Below, piece after piece: positions 8,262 to 16,959 of a DNA stretch of 64,000 nucleotides; position 1 is the first letter of the stretch; each line of letters opens with the position of its first letter. The notes below the pieces were generated by a model. It worked only from the letters and a program-made list of their open reading frames with translations, searched no databases and was not told where the DNA came from. The DNA is from Paenibacillus sp. V4I7 (lineage in GTDB: Bacteria; Bacillota; Bacilli; Paenibacillales; NBRC-103111). The translations under genes were made by a program, and so were the position numbers. The stretch lies in contig NZ_JAUSZD010000002.1 of NCBI RefSeq assembly GCF_030817275.1, forward strand, positions 1,798,001-1,862,000, given 5' to 3'.

Positions 8262-9044
8262 ATGTATTTGGGATTGCAGGGTAAGGTAGCCTTGATTACT
8301 GGGGGAAGTAAAGGAATTGGATTGGCAACAGCCATTTCCTTATCGCGAGAAGGAGCCAAAGTAGCGATACTCGCGCGCAATGAGGAGCAGCTTCGAGAAG
8401 CCGCTGTCCATATTGCCAATTTGACGGAGGGTGAGGTGCTTACGATTCAAGCGGATGTGACCTCGGAGGCAGACTGTCAACGCGCCGTGGAACAAACCGT
8501 TCAGCGATTTGGAAGTTTACATATTCTGGTGAACAATGCAGGTACATCTGCAGCACAGCCATTTGAACAGGTAGGCACGGAGTTATGGCGGCAAGATCTC
8601 GAGTTGAAATTATTTGGAGCCATTCATTGCTCCCGTTATGCAATCCCTTACATGCGTCAAGCCGGAGGCGGCTCTATCGTGAATATAACGACTTCCGCAG
8701 CCAAAACACCACCTGCTTCTTCGTTACCGACTTCGGTTAGCCGTGCCGCAGGTCTTGCATTAACGAATGCGATGAGTAAAGACTTGGCATCCGCCCAGAT
8801 TCGTGTGAACACCGTCTGCATTGGGAAAATTCGCAGCAGCCAGATTGAGAGAGGTTGGAAGCGAGAGGCGCCAGAACAGACCTGGGAGGAGTATGCATCG
8901 GATCCAAAGCATGATATTCCACTCGGGCGGATTGGGAATGCGGAGGAAGCAGCTAATGTGATCACCTTCTTATCCTCGGATGCAGCTTCCTATGTTACAG
9001 GCACTTCCGTCAATATTGATGGCGGTAAGGGTGCATCACTTTAA
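8262..9044 (+). CDS. SDR-fold oxidoreductase-like protein lacking the Tyr/Lys pair
   Basis: 260-aa short-chain dehydrogenase/reductase fold. The cofactor motif TGGSKGIG (residues 14-21) and NNAG (about 93-96) are intact, and the C-terminus YVTGTSVNIDGG is typical. At the catalytic site the family YxxxK is replaced: after NITTSAAKTPPAS comes LPTSVSRAAG, giving Thr and Arg where Tyr and Lys should be. A beta-ketoacyl-reductase-like SDR subgroup without the catalytic tetrad is known. The protein may bind NAD(P) without standard SDR chemistry. It stands alone between two terminators, with GAGGG before ATG 8262. Confidence 0.85.
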   Translation: MYLGLQGKVALITGGSKGIGLATAISLSREGAKVAILARNEEQLREAAVHIANLTEGEVLTIQADVTSEADCQRAVEQTVQRFGSLHILVNNAGTSAAQPFEQVGTELWRQDLELKLFGAIHCSRYAIPYMRQAGGGSIVNITTSAAKTPPASSLPTSVSRAAGLALTNAMSKDLASAQIRVNTVCIGKIRSSQIERGWKREAPEQTWEEYASDPKHDIPLGRIGNAEEAANVITFLSSDAASYVTGTSVNIDGGKGASL

Positions 9045-9059
9045 GAGATCTCGGCGATT

Positions 9060-9105
9060 AAGCCCTTTATTTCATGATGAAACTCATGGATAAAGGGCTT
9101 TTATT
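9060..9105 (+). terminator. Terminator after the SDR gene
   Basis: AAGCCCTTTATTTCATGA pairs with TCATGGATAAAGGGCTT, a stem of about 17 bp, followed by TTATT. Confidence 0.85.
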
Positions 9106-9235
9106 GTGGTATTCTCGTGAAATAAATATGTTAAGCCATAAACAGATATAGTGATTATCATCTGAGTTAAGGATTATTGACTGCTGAGAAACCCTTAATT
9201 CTACTGCAAACAGCAAATAAATGTAAAAATGATTA

Positions 9236-9265
9236 TTGCTGAACGTAGGAAACTACAGATATATT
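9236..9265 (+). promoter_or_regulatory. Possible promoter of the pectate lyase genes
   Basis: TTGCTG (9236-9241), an 18-base spacer and TATATT (9260-9265), about 155 bases before the PL9 start. The rest of 9106-9419 is AT-rich with no gene or clear operator seen. Confidence 0.3.
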
Positions 9266-9419
9266 TTTGATGTAAGACAGACAGATGATGGTTCCTTGGC
9301 AATGCCGAGAGAAAATCCAATTGAGGGAGTTGGTCGTATTATTCATTGGGAATGTGTTCATCTTTTTATAAGATAGGCAATGAACCAGATTATGATAATT
9401 TAAAGGAGGAATGTAATTA

Positions 9420-11297
9420 ATGAAAAAACTAAAACCTAGACATACCCTCGCTGCGGTTGTTACTTCATCTCTGGTTGCAGGTATGATGCTCATGCCATCC
9501 GTCTTCGCAGCCAATTTATTCAGTGACAACTTCGATGACGGGAACGCGAGTGGCTGGACAACACAAAATGGGACATGGTCCGTTGTACAGGACGGCGGCT
9601 CATATGTGTATAAGCAAACTGGTTCAATTGAAGGACGCGCATCAGCCGGTAATATGTCTTGGACGGATTATGCGGTTGAGGCAAATGTGAAAGTAGATAA
9701 TTGGAACGGCACAAATCGTGTCTATGTAGCCGGTCGTTATCAAGACGGCAACAATTTCTATGCGGCGTCTTTGTACAACAGCAACGGAGGCAAGCTTGAG
9801 ATTCGGAAAAAAGTAAGCGGTTCCACTACGACTTTGGCGACTTTGGATTATCCTCTGGCGACCGGGACATGGTACACGGTTAAGCTTGAAATAGTCGGTT
9901 CAACGATTCGCATGTACGTGAATGGTGTTTTGCAGATTACGAAAGTTGATTCAGATCCAGCTACGGGACCTGTTATAACTTCGGGAGCTGTTGGCTTGGT
10001 AGCTTATAAAAGTTCGGCTAGCTTCGATCAAGTTGTCGTCACCGATAGCGCTGGTTCAACGACTACTCCATTACCGACAACGCCACCATCGCCGTCACCT
10101 AGTCCGTCTCCAACTACTAACGAAGTCTATGTGGCCCCGAATGGGACGGATAGCAATGCAGGTACGCTGGCTAGTCCAACAACGCTGACATCTGCTCTAT
10201 CAAAAGTTGCTCCTGGGGGGGTTATTTACTTGCGCGGTGGAACGTATAGCTTCGGTAGTCAAATAACGATAGATCGTACAAATAACGGTACAGCAGGTGC
10301 TGTTAAACAAATCGTGCCTTATGCTGCGGAGAAGCCTGTTCTTGATTTCAGTTCACAGAGCTACAATACCGCAGATGTATCACTCAATGCTAGAGGGCTC
10401 CAAATAAACGGCAGCTATTGGACAGTTAAAGGGCTGGAAATCAAAGGGGCTGCGGATAATGGCGTTTATGTATCAGGGAATAATAATCGTTTGGAAAACC
10501 TGGATGTACACCATAACAGGGATACAGGGGTGCAGCTTGGCAGGTACGCCTCCACAGCCGCCAACAGCGAGTGGCCTGTTAACAACTTAGTATTAAATAC
10601 ATACTCCCATGACAACTTTGATCCGGATAACGGTGAAGATGCTGACGGTTTCGCGGCCAAGCTGACGGTTGGTTCTGGAAACGTATTTGATGGTTGTATA
10701 GCGGCTTATAACACAGACGATGGATGGGATTTGTACGCAAAAACAGAGACGGGTCCAATCGGAGCCGTTACGATTAAGAACAGTGTAGCGCATCATAACG
10801 GTCAGACTTCTTCGGGAAGCACAACGAGTAACAGTGACGGAAATGGATACAAATTAGGCGGGGAAAAAATCGCCGTAAACCATATCGTAACGAACTCCGT
10901 TGCTTACTTGAACAAAAAACACGGCTTTACGTATAACAGCAATCCAGGCTCCATTACAATGACAAACAACACGTCTTACAGCAACGGGGGAGGTAATTTC
11001 ACTTTTGACCTCGGAACTCACATATTCAGTAATAACTTGTCCTACAAAGGAGTATCGAGCGACAAAACAAGCGGTACCGATGTACAAAGTTCGAATGTAT
11101 GGTGGAAAAATAGTCAAAGCACTAATGCCAAAGGTCTGTTGGCTAGCGATGCTGATTTTGTTAGCTTAACGCCAGCATTAACGCGTAATGCGGATGGTTC
11201 TCCGAATTTGGGCAGCTTTTTGAAGCTTGCTGCTGGCAGTGATTTGATTGGAGCAGGAACGCCAACAGGAACGAATATTGGCCGGAACGAACCTTAA
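9420..11297 (+). CDS. Secreted pectate lyase, family PL9, with N-terminal accessory domain
   Basis: 625-aa exported enzyme. A signal peptide (KKLKPRH, hydrophobic core, cut near PSVFA-A at 30/31) is followed by a LamG/CBM-like beta-sandwich (about 32-210), a Pro/Ser/Thr linker (214-233) and a right-handed beta-helix PL9 domain. The Ca-binding aspartates of the Dickeya Pel9A family line up: D409 in GEDADGFAAK and D433, D434, D437 in TDDGWD. The catalytic Lys is K478 in NGYKLGG. It cleaves polygalacturonate by beta-elimination outside the cell. ATG 9420 follows AAAGGAGG. The accessory domain is nearly duplicated in the next gene, 22 bases downstream. Confidence 0.93.
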   Translation: MKKLKPRHTLAAVVTSSLVAGMMLMPSVFAANLFSDNFDDGNASGWTTQNGTWSVVQDGGSYVYKQTGSIEGRASAGNMSWTDYAVEANVKVDNWNGTNRVYVAGRYQDGNNFYAASLYNSNGGKLEIRKKVSGSTTTLATLDYPLATGTWYTVKLEIVGSTIRMYVNGVLQITKVDSDPATGPVITSGAVGLVAYKSSASFDQVVVTDSAGSTTTPLPTTPPSPSPSPSPTTNEVYVAPNGTDSNAGTLASPTTLTSALSKVAPGGVIYLRGGTYSFGSQITIDRTNNGTAGAVKQIVPYAAEKPVLDFSSQSYNTADVSLNARGLQINGSYWTVKGLEIKGAADNGVYVSGNNNRLENLDVHHNRDTGVQLGRYASTAANSEWPVNNLVLNTYSHDNFDPDNGEDADGFAAKLTVGSGNVFDGCIAAYNTDDGWDLYAKTETGPIGAVTIKNSVAHHNGQTSSGSTTSNSDGNGYKLGGEKIAVNHIVTNSVAYLNKKHGFTYNSNPGSITMTNNTSYSNGGGNFTFDLGTHIFSNNLSYKGVSSDKTSGTDVQSSNVWWKNSQSTNAKGLLASDADFVSLTPALTRNADGSPNLGSFLKLAAGSDLIGAGTPTGTNIGRNEP

Positions 11298-11319
11298 GAC
11301 AGACAAAGGGAGTTGACTT

Positions 11320-13413
11320 TTGAGAATGAATGCTACTTTAAAGATGAAAAGGTTCGATAAATCTATTGTATGGGTCCTCTGTGCAACGATTCTTTTATCC
11401 TTGGTCATTGCATTTCCAGCCAATGCGGCAAACCTACTAAGCAGTAATTTTGACGATGGTACTGCTTCTGGATGGACACCTACAAGCGGTACGTGGTCCG
11501 TCGTTCAAGACGCAGGTAACAACGTATATAGCCAATCGAGCACAAGTGAGGGAAGGACTTCTGCGGGTAGTCAATCGTGGACGGACTACAGCGTTGAAGC
11601 CAAGGTAAAGGTTGAAAATTTCAATGGAGCTAACAGAGTTTATGTAGCCGGCCGTTATCAAGACGGAAATAATTTCTATGCAGCATCTTTGTACAATAGC
11701 AATGGGGGTAAGCTTGAGATTCGTAAAAAAGTAGGCGGCTCTTCAACGACGTTGAAGACCTTGGATTATCCGCTTGTGACTGGGACATGGTACACCGTCA
11801 AGCTGGACATCTCCGGTAGAATGATTAGTATGTATGTGAATGGTACCCTGCAGCTATCTTATGAGGATATCAATGAAACCAGTTTAACTTCCGGAGCGGT
11901 AGGACTTGTTGCTTTCAAAACCGTAACGAAGTTCGATGAAGTCCTTGTAACAGACAGTGTGGGTGGAGCAACGCCAAGTCCAACTCCGACTCCACCGTCT
12001 CCAACGCCAACAACCACACCAAGCCCAACGCCAACAGCGACACCGAGCCCAACACCGGCTCCAACACCAGTGCCGGACACCTTGAGCACGTATAATTTGG
12101 CTGGGTTTGCTGCGGGCAATACGGGCGGCGGTAACATTCCGGAAACAGATCCTCGTTACAAAAAGGTTTTCAATGCCACAGATCTTGCGGTTGCTTTGAA
12201 AAAGGGTTCAGGTATTAAAGTCGTAGAAATTATGAATGATTTGAATTTAGGTTGGAATGAAATTCCAACAGCTGCTCAAGTATCTCCTTACAGTGTACAC
12301 AATCCAGCTTTAACGCACCCAGTACTGAAAACGACGGGGATAAGTAAAATTTATATCGACAGCTTTAACGGTTTGACGATCTTCTCAGCCAATGGCTCCA
12401 AAATTAAGCATGCGTCCTTCGTGGTGAAATACAGCTCCAATATCATTATTCGCAACCTGGAATTCGATGAACTTTGGGAGTGGGATGAATCGACCAAAGG
12501 AAACTACGACAAAAACGACTGGGATTATCTCACGATCGAGGGAGCAAGCTCCAAAGTTTGGGTAGATCATTGTACCTTCCATAAAGCCTACGATGGTGTA
12601 CTCGATGTGAAAAAGGGAAGTAACGGTGTAACGGTCTCTTGGTCATCATTCTTAGCAGACGACCAAAGCTCTAATAGCTGGGTTACCCAACAAATAAACG
12701 CGATGGAAGCCAATATGTCAGCCTATCCGATGTACGCTTATCTGAGAAGCAGCACCATTGGTTTAAGTAAAGCTGATGTCATCGCTATAGCTGCAGGGCA
12801 AAAGAAAGGACATCTGGTAGGATCTACAGAATTTGCTACCGACAATGTCAATCTAGAGGTAACCCTGCACCATAATTACTACAAAGATATGCAAGACCGC
12901 ATGCCACGTTTACGTGGAGGAAATGCACATGTGTATAACGTTGTGATGGATAATGCGTCAGCATGGGCTGCGAAAAAGAAAATAACATCGGCGATGGAAA
13001 CCGCATTAGCAGGGAAGGGATACCATTTTGGGGTGACGAGCAATGGTGCGATATCTACTGAGAACGGTGCAGTACTTGTTGAAAATTCGCAAATCATTGA
13101 TGTCGCTTACCCTTTACGCAACAATCAAACAGATCCTACGAACGCAACCTATACGGGCAAAATTCGCGCGGTAAATATGCAATATACACTCGATGGTTCT
13201 TCGTATACAGGTGACAGTGAAACGGCTGGTAGTCCGTTGGCGCCGGTACCGGCACCAGTCAAAGCGTTCTCATGGAACGGTTTCAATACGTTGCCATACA
13301 GCTACACGCCAGATCCTGTATCTACCTTAAAGTCAAGGCTTACCGCTGCAGATGGTACGGGAGCCGCGAAGCTGAACTGGTCCAAAGTAAATTGGTTGTC
13401 TACGAGCTACTAA
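11320..13413 (+). CDS. Secreted pectate lyase, family PL1, with N-terminal accessory domain
   Basis: 697-aa exported pectate lyase. The likely start is TTG 11320, seven bases after AAAGGGAG; ATG 11326 is the alternative. The order is signal peptide (cut near PANA-A, about residue 36), an accessory beta-sandwich (about 37-215) almost identical to that of the PL9 neighbour, a long Pro-Thr-Ser linker, then the PL1 beta-helix from about residue 258. PL1 marks are WVDHCTF, the tract YDGVLDVKKGSNGVTVSW, and RMPRLRGG carrying the catalytic arginine. It is probably co-transcribed with the PL9 gene, and a strong terminator follows. Confidence 0.93.
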   Translation: MRMNATLKMKRFDKSIVWVLCATILLSLVIAFPANAANLLSSNFDDGTASGWTPTSGTWSVVQDAGNNVYSQSSTSEGRTSAGSQSWTDYSVEAKVKVENFNGANRVYVAGRYQDGNNFYAASLYNSNGGKLEIRKKVGGSSTTLKTLDYPLVTGTWYTVKLDISGRMISMYVNGTLQLSYEDINETSLTSGAVGLVAFKTVTKFDEVLVTDSVGGATPSPTPTPPSPTPTTTPSPTPTATPSPTPAPTPVPDTLSTYNLAGFAAGNTGGGNIPETDPRYKKVFNATDLAVALKKGSGIKVVEIMNDLNLGWNEIPTAAQVSPYSVHNPALTHPVLKTTGISKIYIDSFNGLTIFSANGSKIKHASFVVKYSSNIIIRNLEFDELWEWDESTKGNYDKNDWDYLTIEGASSKVWVDHCTFHKAYDGVLDVKKGSNGVTVSWSSFLADDQSSNSWVTQQINAMEANMSAYPMYAYLRSSTIGLSKADVIAIAAGQKKGHLVGSTEFATDNVNLEVTLHHNYYKDMQDRMPRLRGGNAHVYNVVMDNASAWAAKKKITSAMETALAGKGYHFGVTSNGAISTENGAVLVENSQIIDVAYPLRNNQTDPTNATYTGKIRAVNMQYTLDGSSYTGDSETAGSPLAPVPAPVKAFSWNGFNTLPYSYTPDPVSTLKSRLTAADGTGAAKLNWSKVNWLSTSY

Positions 13414-13428
13414 TTCCTTATTAACAGT

Positions 13429-13478
13429 AAAAAGGCTGCATCTCTCGAAGGAAAATTCTTCAGAGGAGCAGCCTTTTT
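13429..13478 (+). terminator. Terminator of the pectate lyase operon
   Basis: AAAAAGGCTGC / GCAGCCTTTTT, an 11-bp perfect stem with a 28-base loop that has internal pairing. Confidence 0.8.
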
Positions 13479-13565
13479 CCAATCAACCTCGATAAACGCT
13501 AGCGTCCTGCTGGACGTGATAGGTGTTTATCCGGATGTATTTTTTTCGTAGGGATACGAGTCATG

Positions 13566-13658
13566 TTACGCTCTTCGCTTCTTTCGTAGATACCAGACCA
13601 ACATGGAGATAGTGTCTCGGATCGAAGCGGTTTGGTGATAATTGAGTGTCGTTGTCAT
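13566..13658 (-). CDS. Possible micro-protein, 30 aa
   Basis: A 30-residue frame on the minus strand starts at ATG 13658, ten bases after GGGAGG. It has a basic end (WYLRKKRRA). Its stop is followed two bases later by a second short frame (21 codons, about 13564-13499) that begins MTRIPTKK and has only a weak ribosome site. The family is unknown. The good ribosome site is the only support, so either frame may be chance. Confidence 0.3.
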   Translation of the reverse strand: MTTTLNYHQTASIRDTISMLVWYLRKKRRA

Positions 13659-13756
13659 AAGCAAGAAACCTCCCTAACCCTGAAAGAATGTCATGCATAA
13701 ACAGTATTACGTAAGAAAAGTGTAATAGGTTTTATTTTTTTTTGTAAATGATCACA

Positions 13757-13787
13757 GAAAAAGATCCACAGCGAGTGCTGTGGATCT
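13757..13787 (-). terminator. Terminator of the micro-protein cluster
   Basis: On the minus strand AGATCCACAGC / GCTGTGGATCT (11-bp perfect stem, 4-base loop) followed by TTTTT. Confidence 0.85.
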
Positions 13788-13815
13788 GAATTTTATTTTT
13801 ATAGAATACGTCGTA

Positions 13816-13923
13816 TTACCATGCAAATGTCATTGTAATAATAACCAATAAAATAAAGAGAACCAATACTGCTGCTGCACTAGACCCGCCGTAGCCTGCT
13901 GCTGCTCCTGCTGGATATCCCAT
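13816..13923 (-). CDS. YjcZ-like small sporulation/membrane protein
   Basis: 35-aa minus-strand protein. A Gly/Ala/Tyr-rich start (MGYPAGAAAGYGG) is followed by one hydrophobic segment (VLVLFILLVIITMTFAW). This layout matches the YjcZ family, small Gly/Tyr-plus-transmembrane proteins that in Bacillus are linked to sporulation. AAAGGAG precedes the ATG. It lies three bases downstream of a 32-aa frame and about 150 bases from a second YjcZ-like gene whose hydrophobic half is nearly the same. Confidence 0.75.
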   Translation of the reverse strand: MGYPAGAAAGYGGSSAAAVLVLFILLVIITMTFAW

Positions 13924-13925
13924 AT

Positions 13926-14024
13926 TCAATCACTCCTTTCATCGTAATTCGATGGCTCCCTAATAGCCAATAAAACAATAAGGACAAGCGGAGAGATTGG
14001 GGTGAAGAATGGGTTGAATGGCAT
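13926..14024 (-). CDS. Putative small hydrophobic protein between YjcZ-like genes
   Basis: 32-aa minus-strand frame. It begins MPFNPFFTPISP, has a short hydrophobic run (LVLIVLLAI) and a charged tail. AGGAAG lies about eight bases before the ATG. Its last codons contain the ribosome site of the next micro-protein and its stop is three bases from that ATG, which suggests translational coupling. I do not recognise the family; the arrangement is the main support. Confidence 0.45.
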   Translation of the reverse strand: MPFNPFFTPISPLVLIVLLAIREPSNYDERSD

Positions 14025-14072
14025 CCATGTTACTTCCTCGAATGTTTCATACTCTTTAAGGTGTGTTACGAA

Positions 14073-14183
14073 TTACCATACAAATGCGCTTGTAATAATC
14101 ACCAATAGGATGAAGAGAACCAAGACAACACCTGTACTTGTACCCAAGCCACCGCCATAACAACCTCCTGCAGCATAACCCAT
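14073..14183 (-). CDS. YjcZ-like small sporulation/membrane protein
   Basis: 36-aa minus-strand protein with a Gly/Tyr/Cys-rich head (MGYAAGGCYGGG) and a hydrophobic tail (VVLVLFILLVIITSAFVW). It is a paralogue of the 35-aa protein downstream. AAGGGAG precedes the ATG. On the minus strand AATACAAT (14217-14224) upstream loosely resembles a SigE/SigK -10 element, but no convincing -35 was seen. It is probably first in a three-frame unit ending at the terminator near 13770. Confidence 0.75.
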   Translation of the reverse strand: MGYAAGGCYGGGLGTSTGVVLVLFILLVIITSAFVW

Positions 14184-14330
14184 TCCAATTCGCTCCCTTC
14201 TGCATTAAGATAGACTATTGTATTTCAATGGCATTTGAAGTGCATGGACGAATGTCAGTTATAGAAGCCCGTTTTGAGCTTGAAAAATCAATGATCACTG
14301 TTTTTTGAACAAACACCACTATTTTCTGCA

Positions 14331-14378
14331 TTAATCTTTCCTTTCAAAAGTTGGATAATAAACATGTAAGCGTTACCC
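14331..14378 (+). promoter_or_regulatory. Promoter and cre-like site of the sugar-binding lipoprotein
   Basis: TTAATC (14331-14336), a 17-base spacer and GATAAT (14354-14359), then TGTAAGCGTTACCC (14365-14378), which matches 13 of 14 cre positions and overlaps the predicted start point. A LacI-family operator is an alternative reading. Confidence 0.5.
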
Positions 14379-14411
14379 ACATTCGATCGATCATTTAGGG
14401 GAGGAATAGAG

Positions 14412-15758
14412 ATGAAAAAAGTTTTCACCTTAGCTCTGTCGCTTTCTATGATGTTCACGGCAGTAGCTTGCTCCACAGGCGCTAAAACGTCAACACCAGC
14501 AGCTAGCAGCGAACCATCCAAAACGGCGACGACAGCACCGAGCACTGCACCAAGTAAAGATCCTGTTAAGCTTCGCGTTGCTTGGTGGGGAGGGCAAGCG
14601 CGTCACGATTACACGTTGAAAGTCATTGAGCTTTATGAGAAGCAGAATCCGAATGTAAAAATTGAAGCGGAATACGCACCATTTGACGACTATTGGAAAA
14701 AGCTTGCGCCTCAGGCTTCGGCAAACCAGTTACCTGATGTTATCCAGATGGATATCTCTTACCTTTCACAGTATGGTGGAAAAAATCAGTTAGCTGATCT
14801 CACGCCATATACGAAAAATGGCCTTCTCGATGTGTCTTCGATCAGCCCTAATGCGCTATCCGGTGGTGAAGTCGGAGGTAAACTTGTAGCTATGAACTTA
14901 GGGGTTAATGCGCTAAATACGACGTTAGACGTGAATACGTTCAAAAGCCTAGGAATCACAGTTCCAGGAAAAGATTGGACTTGGGAAGATTTTGATGCAA
15001 TAGCAGCCAAAGCCAAAGCAGCCGGCAAACAAATAGGCGGTTTCGGTGTCCGTCATGAAGTGTTTTTCCCGTATTATCTCAGAACGATCGATCAAAAAAT
15101 GTACAATGCGGATGGAACGGCTCTTGGTTTCTCAGATGATAAGCCACTTGTTGACTACTTCAAGCGTTATCAAAAATGGTACGATGCCGGCTATATCCTT
15201 TCACTTGACAAAGAGTCACAGAAGAAAGGTGTAGCAGAAGAAGATGAAATTTTACTAGGCAATGCGGTATTAGGTAATGGTTGGTCTAACCAATTTTTGG
15301 CAGTAGCTAATTTGGTCAAAGATCGTCCGCTTGAATTATTTCCGCTTCCTGGCCGTAACGGTAATAAAGGTCTATTCTTGAAGCCTAGTATGTATTTCTC
15401 AGTAACGAATAACTCGAAGCAGAAAGAAGAAGCAGCGAAATTCATCAGCTTCTTCGTGAATGATATCGAAGCGAACAAATTAATTAAAGGTGACCGCGGA
15501 GTTCCAGTTTCCTCCAAAGTGAAGGATGCACTGAAGCCACTCTTATCACCGAATGAAGTCAAAATTTTTGATTATGTGGCATGGGCTGAACAAAACAGCA
15601 GTCAAATGGATCCTCCAAATCCAGTAGGTTCCATCGAAATTGAGAAGTTGTTAAAAGCGACGAGCGAGCAGATCTTGTATAAGAAAACAACAGTTGAAGA
15701 AGCGGCAGCCAAATTCCGCAAGGATGCGAATGCCATTTTGGCAAAAAACAAAAAGTAA
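14412..15758 (+). CDS. ABC transporter sugar-binding lipoprotein
   Basis: 448-aa extracellular solute-binding protein family 1. The lipoprotein signal ends in FTAVAC with Cys20, then a Ser/Thr/Pro/Ala-rich tether, then the binding domain starting LRVAWWGGQARHDYTLKVIELYEKQNP (residues 54 on), typical of carbohydrate receptors. GGGAGGAA precedes ATG 14412. No permease gene is adjacent, so the membrane part must lie elsewhere. Between pectate lyases and GH88, a pectic or rhamnogalacturonan oligosaccharide is a likely ligand, by context only. Confidence 0.9.
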   Translation: MKKVFTLALSLSMMFTAVACSTGAKTSTPAASSEPSKTATTAPSTAPSKDPVKLRVAWWGGQARHDYTLKVIELYEKQNPNVKIEAEYAPFDDYWKKLAPQASANQLPDVIQMDISYLSQYGGKNQLADLTPYTKNGLLDVSSISPNALSGGEVGGKLVAMNLGVNALNTTLDVNTFKSLGITVPGKDWTWEDFDAIAAKAKAAGKQIGGFGVRHEVFFPYYLRTIDQKMYNADGTALGFSDDKPLVDYFKRYQKWYDAGYILSLDKESQKKGVAEEDEILLGNAVLGNGWSNQFLAVANLVKDRPLELFPLPGRNGNKGLFLKPSMYFSVTNNSKQKEEAAKFISFFVNDIEANKLIKGDRGVPVSSKVKDALKPLLSPNEVKIFDYVAWAEQNSSQMDPPNPVGSIEIEKLLKATSEQILYKKTTVEEAAAKFRKDANAILAKNKK

Positions 15759-15770
15759 GACGGTAACTGA

Positions 15771-15818
15771 AAGATCGAACTACCTTCGAAAGAGAGGGAG
15801 TTCGGTCTTTTTTTTTGG
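15771..15818 (+). terminator. Terminator after the binding-protein gene
   Basis: AAGATCGAACT / AGTTCGGTCTT (11 bp, one G-T pair) followed by a run of eight T. Confidence 0.85.
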
Positions 15819-15847
15819 AGAAAGTGTTAAATCATTTATTTTATCTC

Positions 15848-15901
15848 TTGACAGGTTAAACGTTTCAAATTAAGCTAATAGAGGATGTTAAACGTTTAAC
15901 A
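15848..15901 (+). promoter_or_regulatory. Autoregulated promoter with two LacI-type operators
   Basis: TTGACA (15848-15853), a 17-base spacer and TAAGCT (15871-15876). Operator 1, GTTAAACGTTTCAA (15855-15868), fills the spacer. Operator 2 is the perfect palindrome TGTTAAACGTTTAACA (15886-15901). Their centres are 32 bp apart, about three helical turns, as expected for cooperative binding. Confidence 0.75.
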
Positions 15902-15920
15902 AAACGGAGTTGAAACAAGT

Positions 15921-16940
15921 ATGAGCAAGCCCAAACAAGTCACAATTGTAGAAGTGGCAGCAGCAGCAGGAGTATCCATTGCCACAGTCTCCAATGTGCT
16001 GAATCGAGGTGGTATTCGTTCGTCTAAAGAGACGATCCGCAAGGTCGAATTGGCTGCTGAACAATTAGGTTATCGACGAAATACGATGGCAGCGGGATTA
16101 AGCCGCAGCAAAACGTATGAGATCGGTCTCATCTTACCAGGGTTAACGAATTACTATGGAGAACTTGCTGAACATTTGCAGATTGAAGCACATAATGCGG
16201 GATACCACTTATCTGTATTTTCCTCCGGGGGGTTCGATCCGGATATTGAGCGGAGAAATCTCGAAGTTTTGCTGCAGCGTAGAGTAGACGGACTGATATG
16301 TCATGGTTTAGCAATGGGCTTCGAATCTACACGGTCGATCGTAAACAGTGGTACGCCATTAGTTCTTATCAATGGTTGGGACTGGCCGGAGGATATTGCG
16401 TTAGGCGCAGTGAATTTGGGCTTTGCCGAGGCTTGCAAACAATCCACTAAATTGTTGGTGGAACGTGGTTGTGGAGCGCTTTGTTACGTAGGCAGTAAAG
16501 GTTCGAAAGTCATCGACGAACAGCGTCGCATGGGTTTCAATGCCGGGACTCAGGAATATGCAAGCGATGTCATTCATGAGATCGTGGACACTGTTAAGGA
16601 TTTGGATATTGAAGCTTTTCTCAAAAGTTTACTGCAGCGCCATGTGGCACCCGTAGGCATCATTGCTTTTGATGACCATGTAGCCTTACGAATCTTATCG
16701 GCAGCAAATAAGCTGCGAATTGACATTCCAACCCAGCTCCAGATTATTGGAATTAATAACGATTATATAGCTAAACACAGTTATCCGGGTATATCAAGCT
16801 GGGACATTCCTTATAGCTATCAAGCCCAAACAGCCATTAACAAGCTGCTGCATAAATTTGGCAACAAAGCTGAGTCTGGTGAGGAACGAGAGATCGAGGT
16901 CCCGCTTACTTTTATAGAACGAGAATCAACCAAATCATAG
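15921..16940 (+). CDS. LacI family transcriptional regulator
   Basis: 339-aa LacI/GalR repressor. The N-terminal HTH is VTIVEVAAAAGVSIATVSNVLNRG (residues 7-30), followed by a hinge and a periplasmic-binding-protein-like sensor domain (from about residue 68). It is the first gene of an operon with GH88 and DUF2264 proteins (19-base gap). Its own promoter carries two CG-centred palindromes, so autorepression is likely. A near-identical operator at 27702-27717 extends the predicted regulon. The inducer is probably an unsaturated uronic oligosaccharide, by context. Confidence 0.93.
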   Translation: MSKPKQVTIVEVAAAAGVSIATVSNVLNRGGIRSSKETIRKVELAAEQLGYRRNTMAAGLSRSKTYEIGLILPGLTNYYGELAEHLQIEAHNAGYHLSVFSSGGFDPDIERRNLEVLLQRRVDGLICHGLAMGFESTRSIVNSGTPLVLINGWDWPEDIALGAVNLGFAEACKQSTKLLVERGCGALCYVGSKGSKVIDEQRRMGFNAGTQEYASDVIHEIVDTVKDLDIEAFLKSLLQRHVAPVGIIAFDDHVALRILSAANKLRIDIPTQLQIIGINNDYIAKHSYPGISSWDIPYSYQAQTAINKLLHKFGNKAESGEEREIEVPLTFIERESTKS

Positions 16941-16959
16941 AAAACGGAGTGAATCGATT

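Noticed and set aside
9391..9399. TATGAT -10 promoter for the PL9 gene
   Set aside because: No -35 at a usable distance, and it would overlap the ribosome site region, leaving almost no leader.
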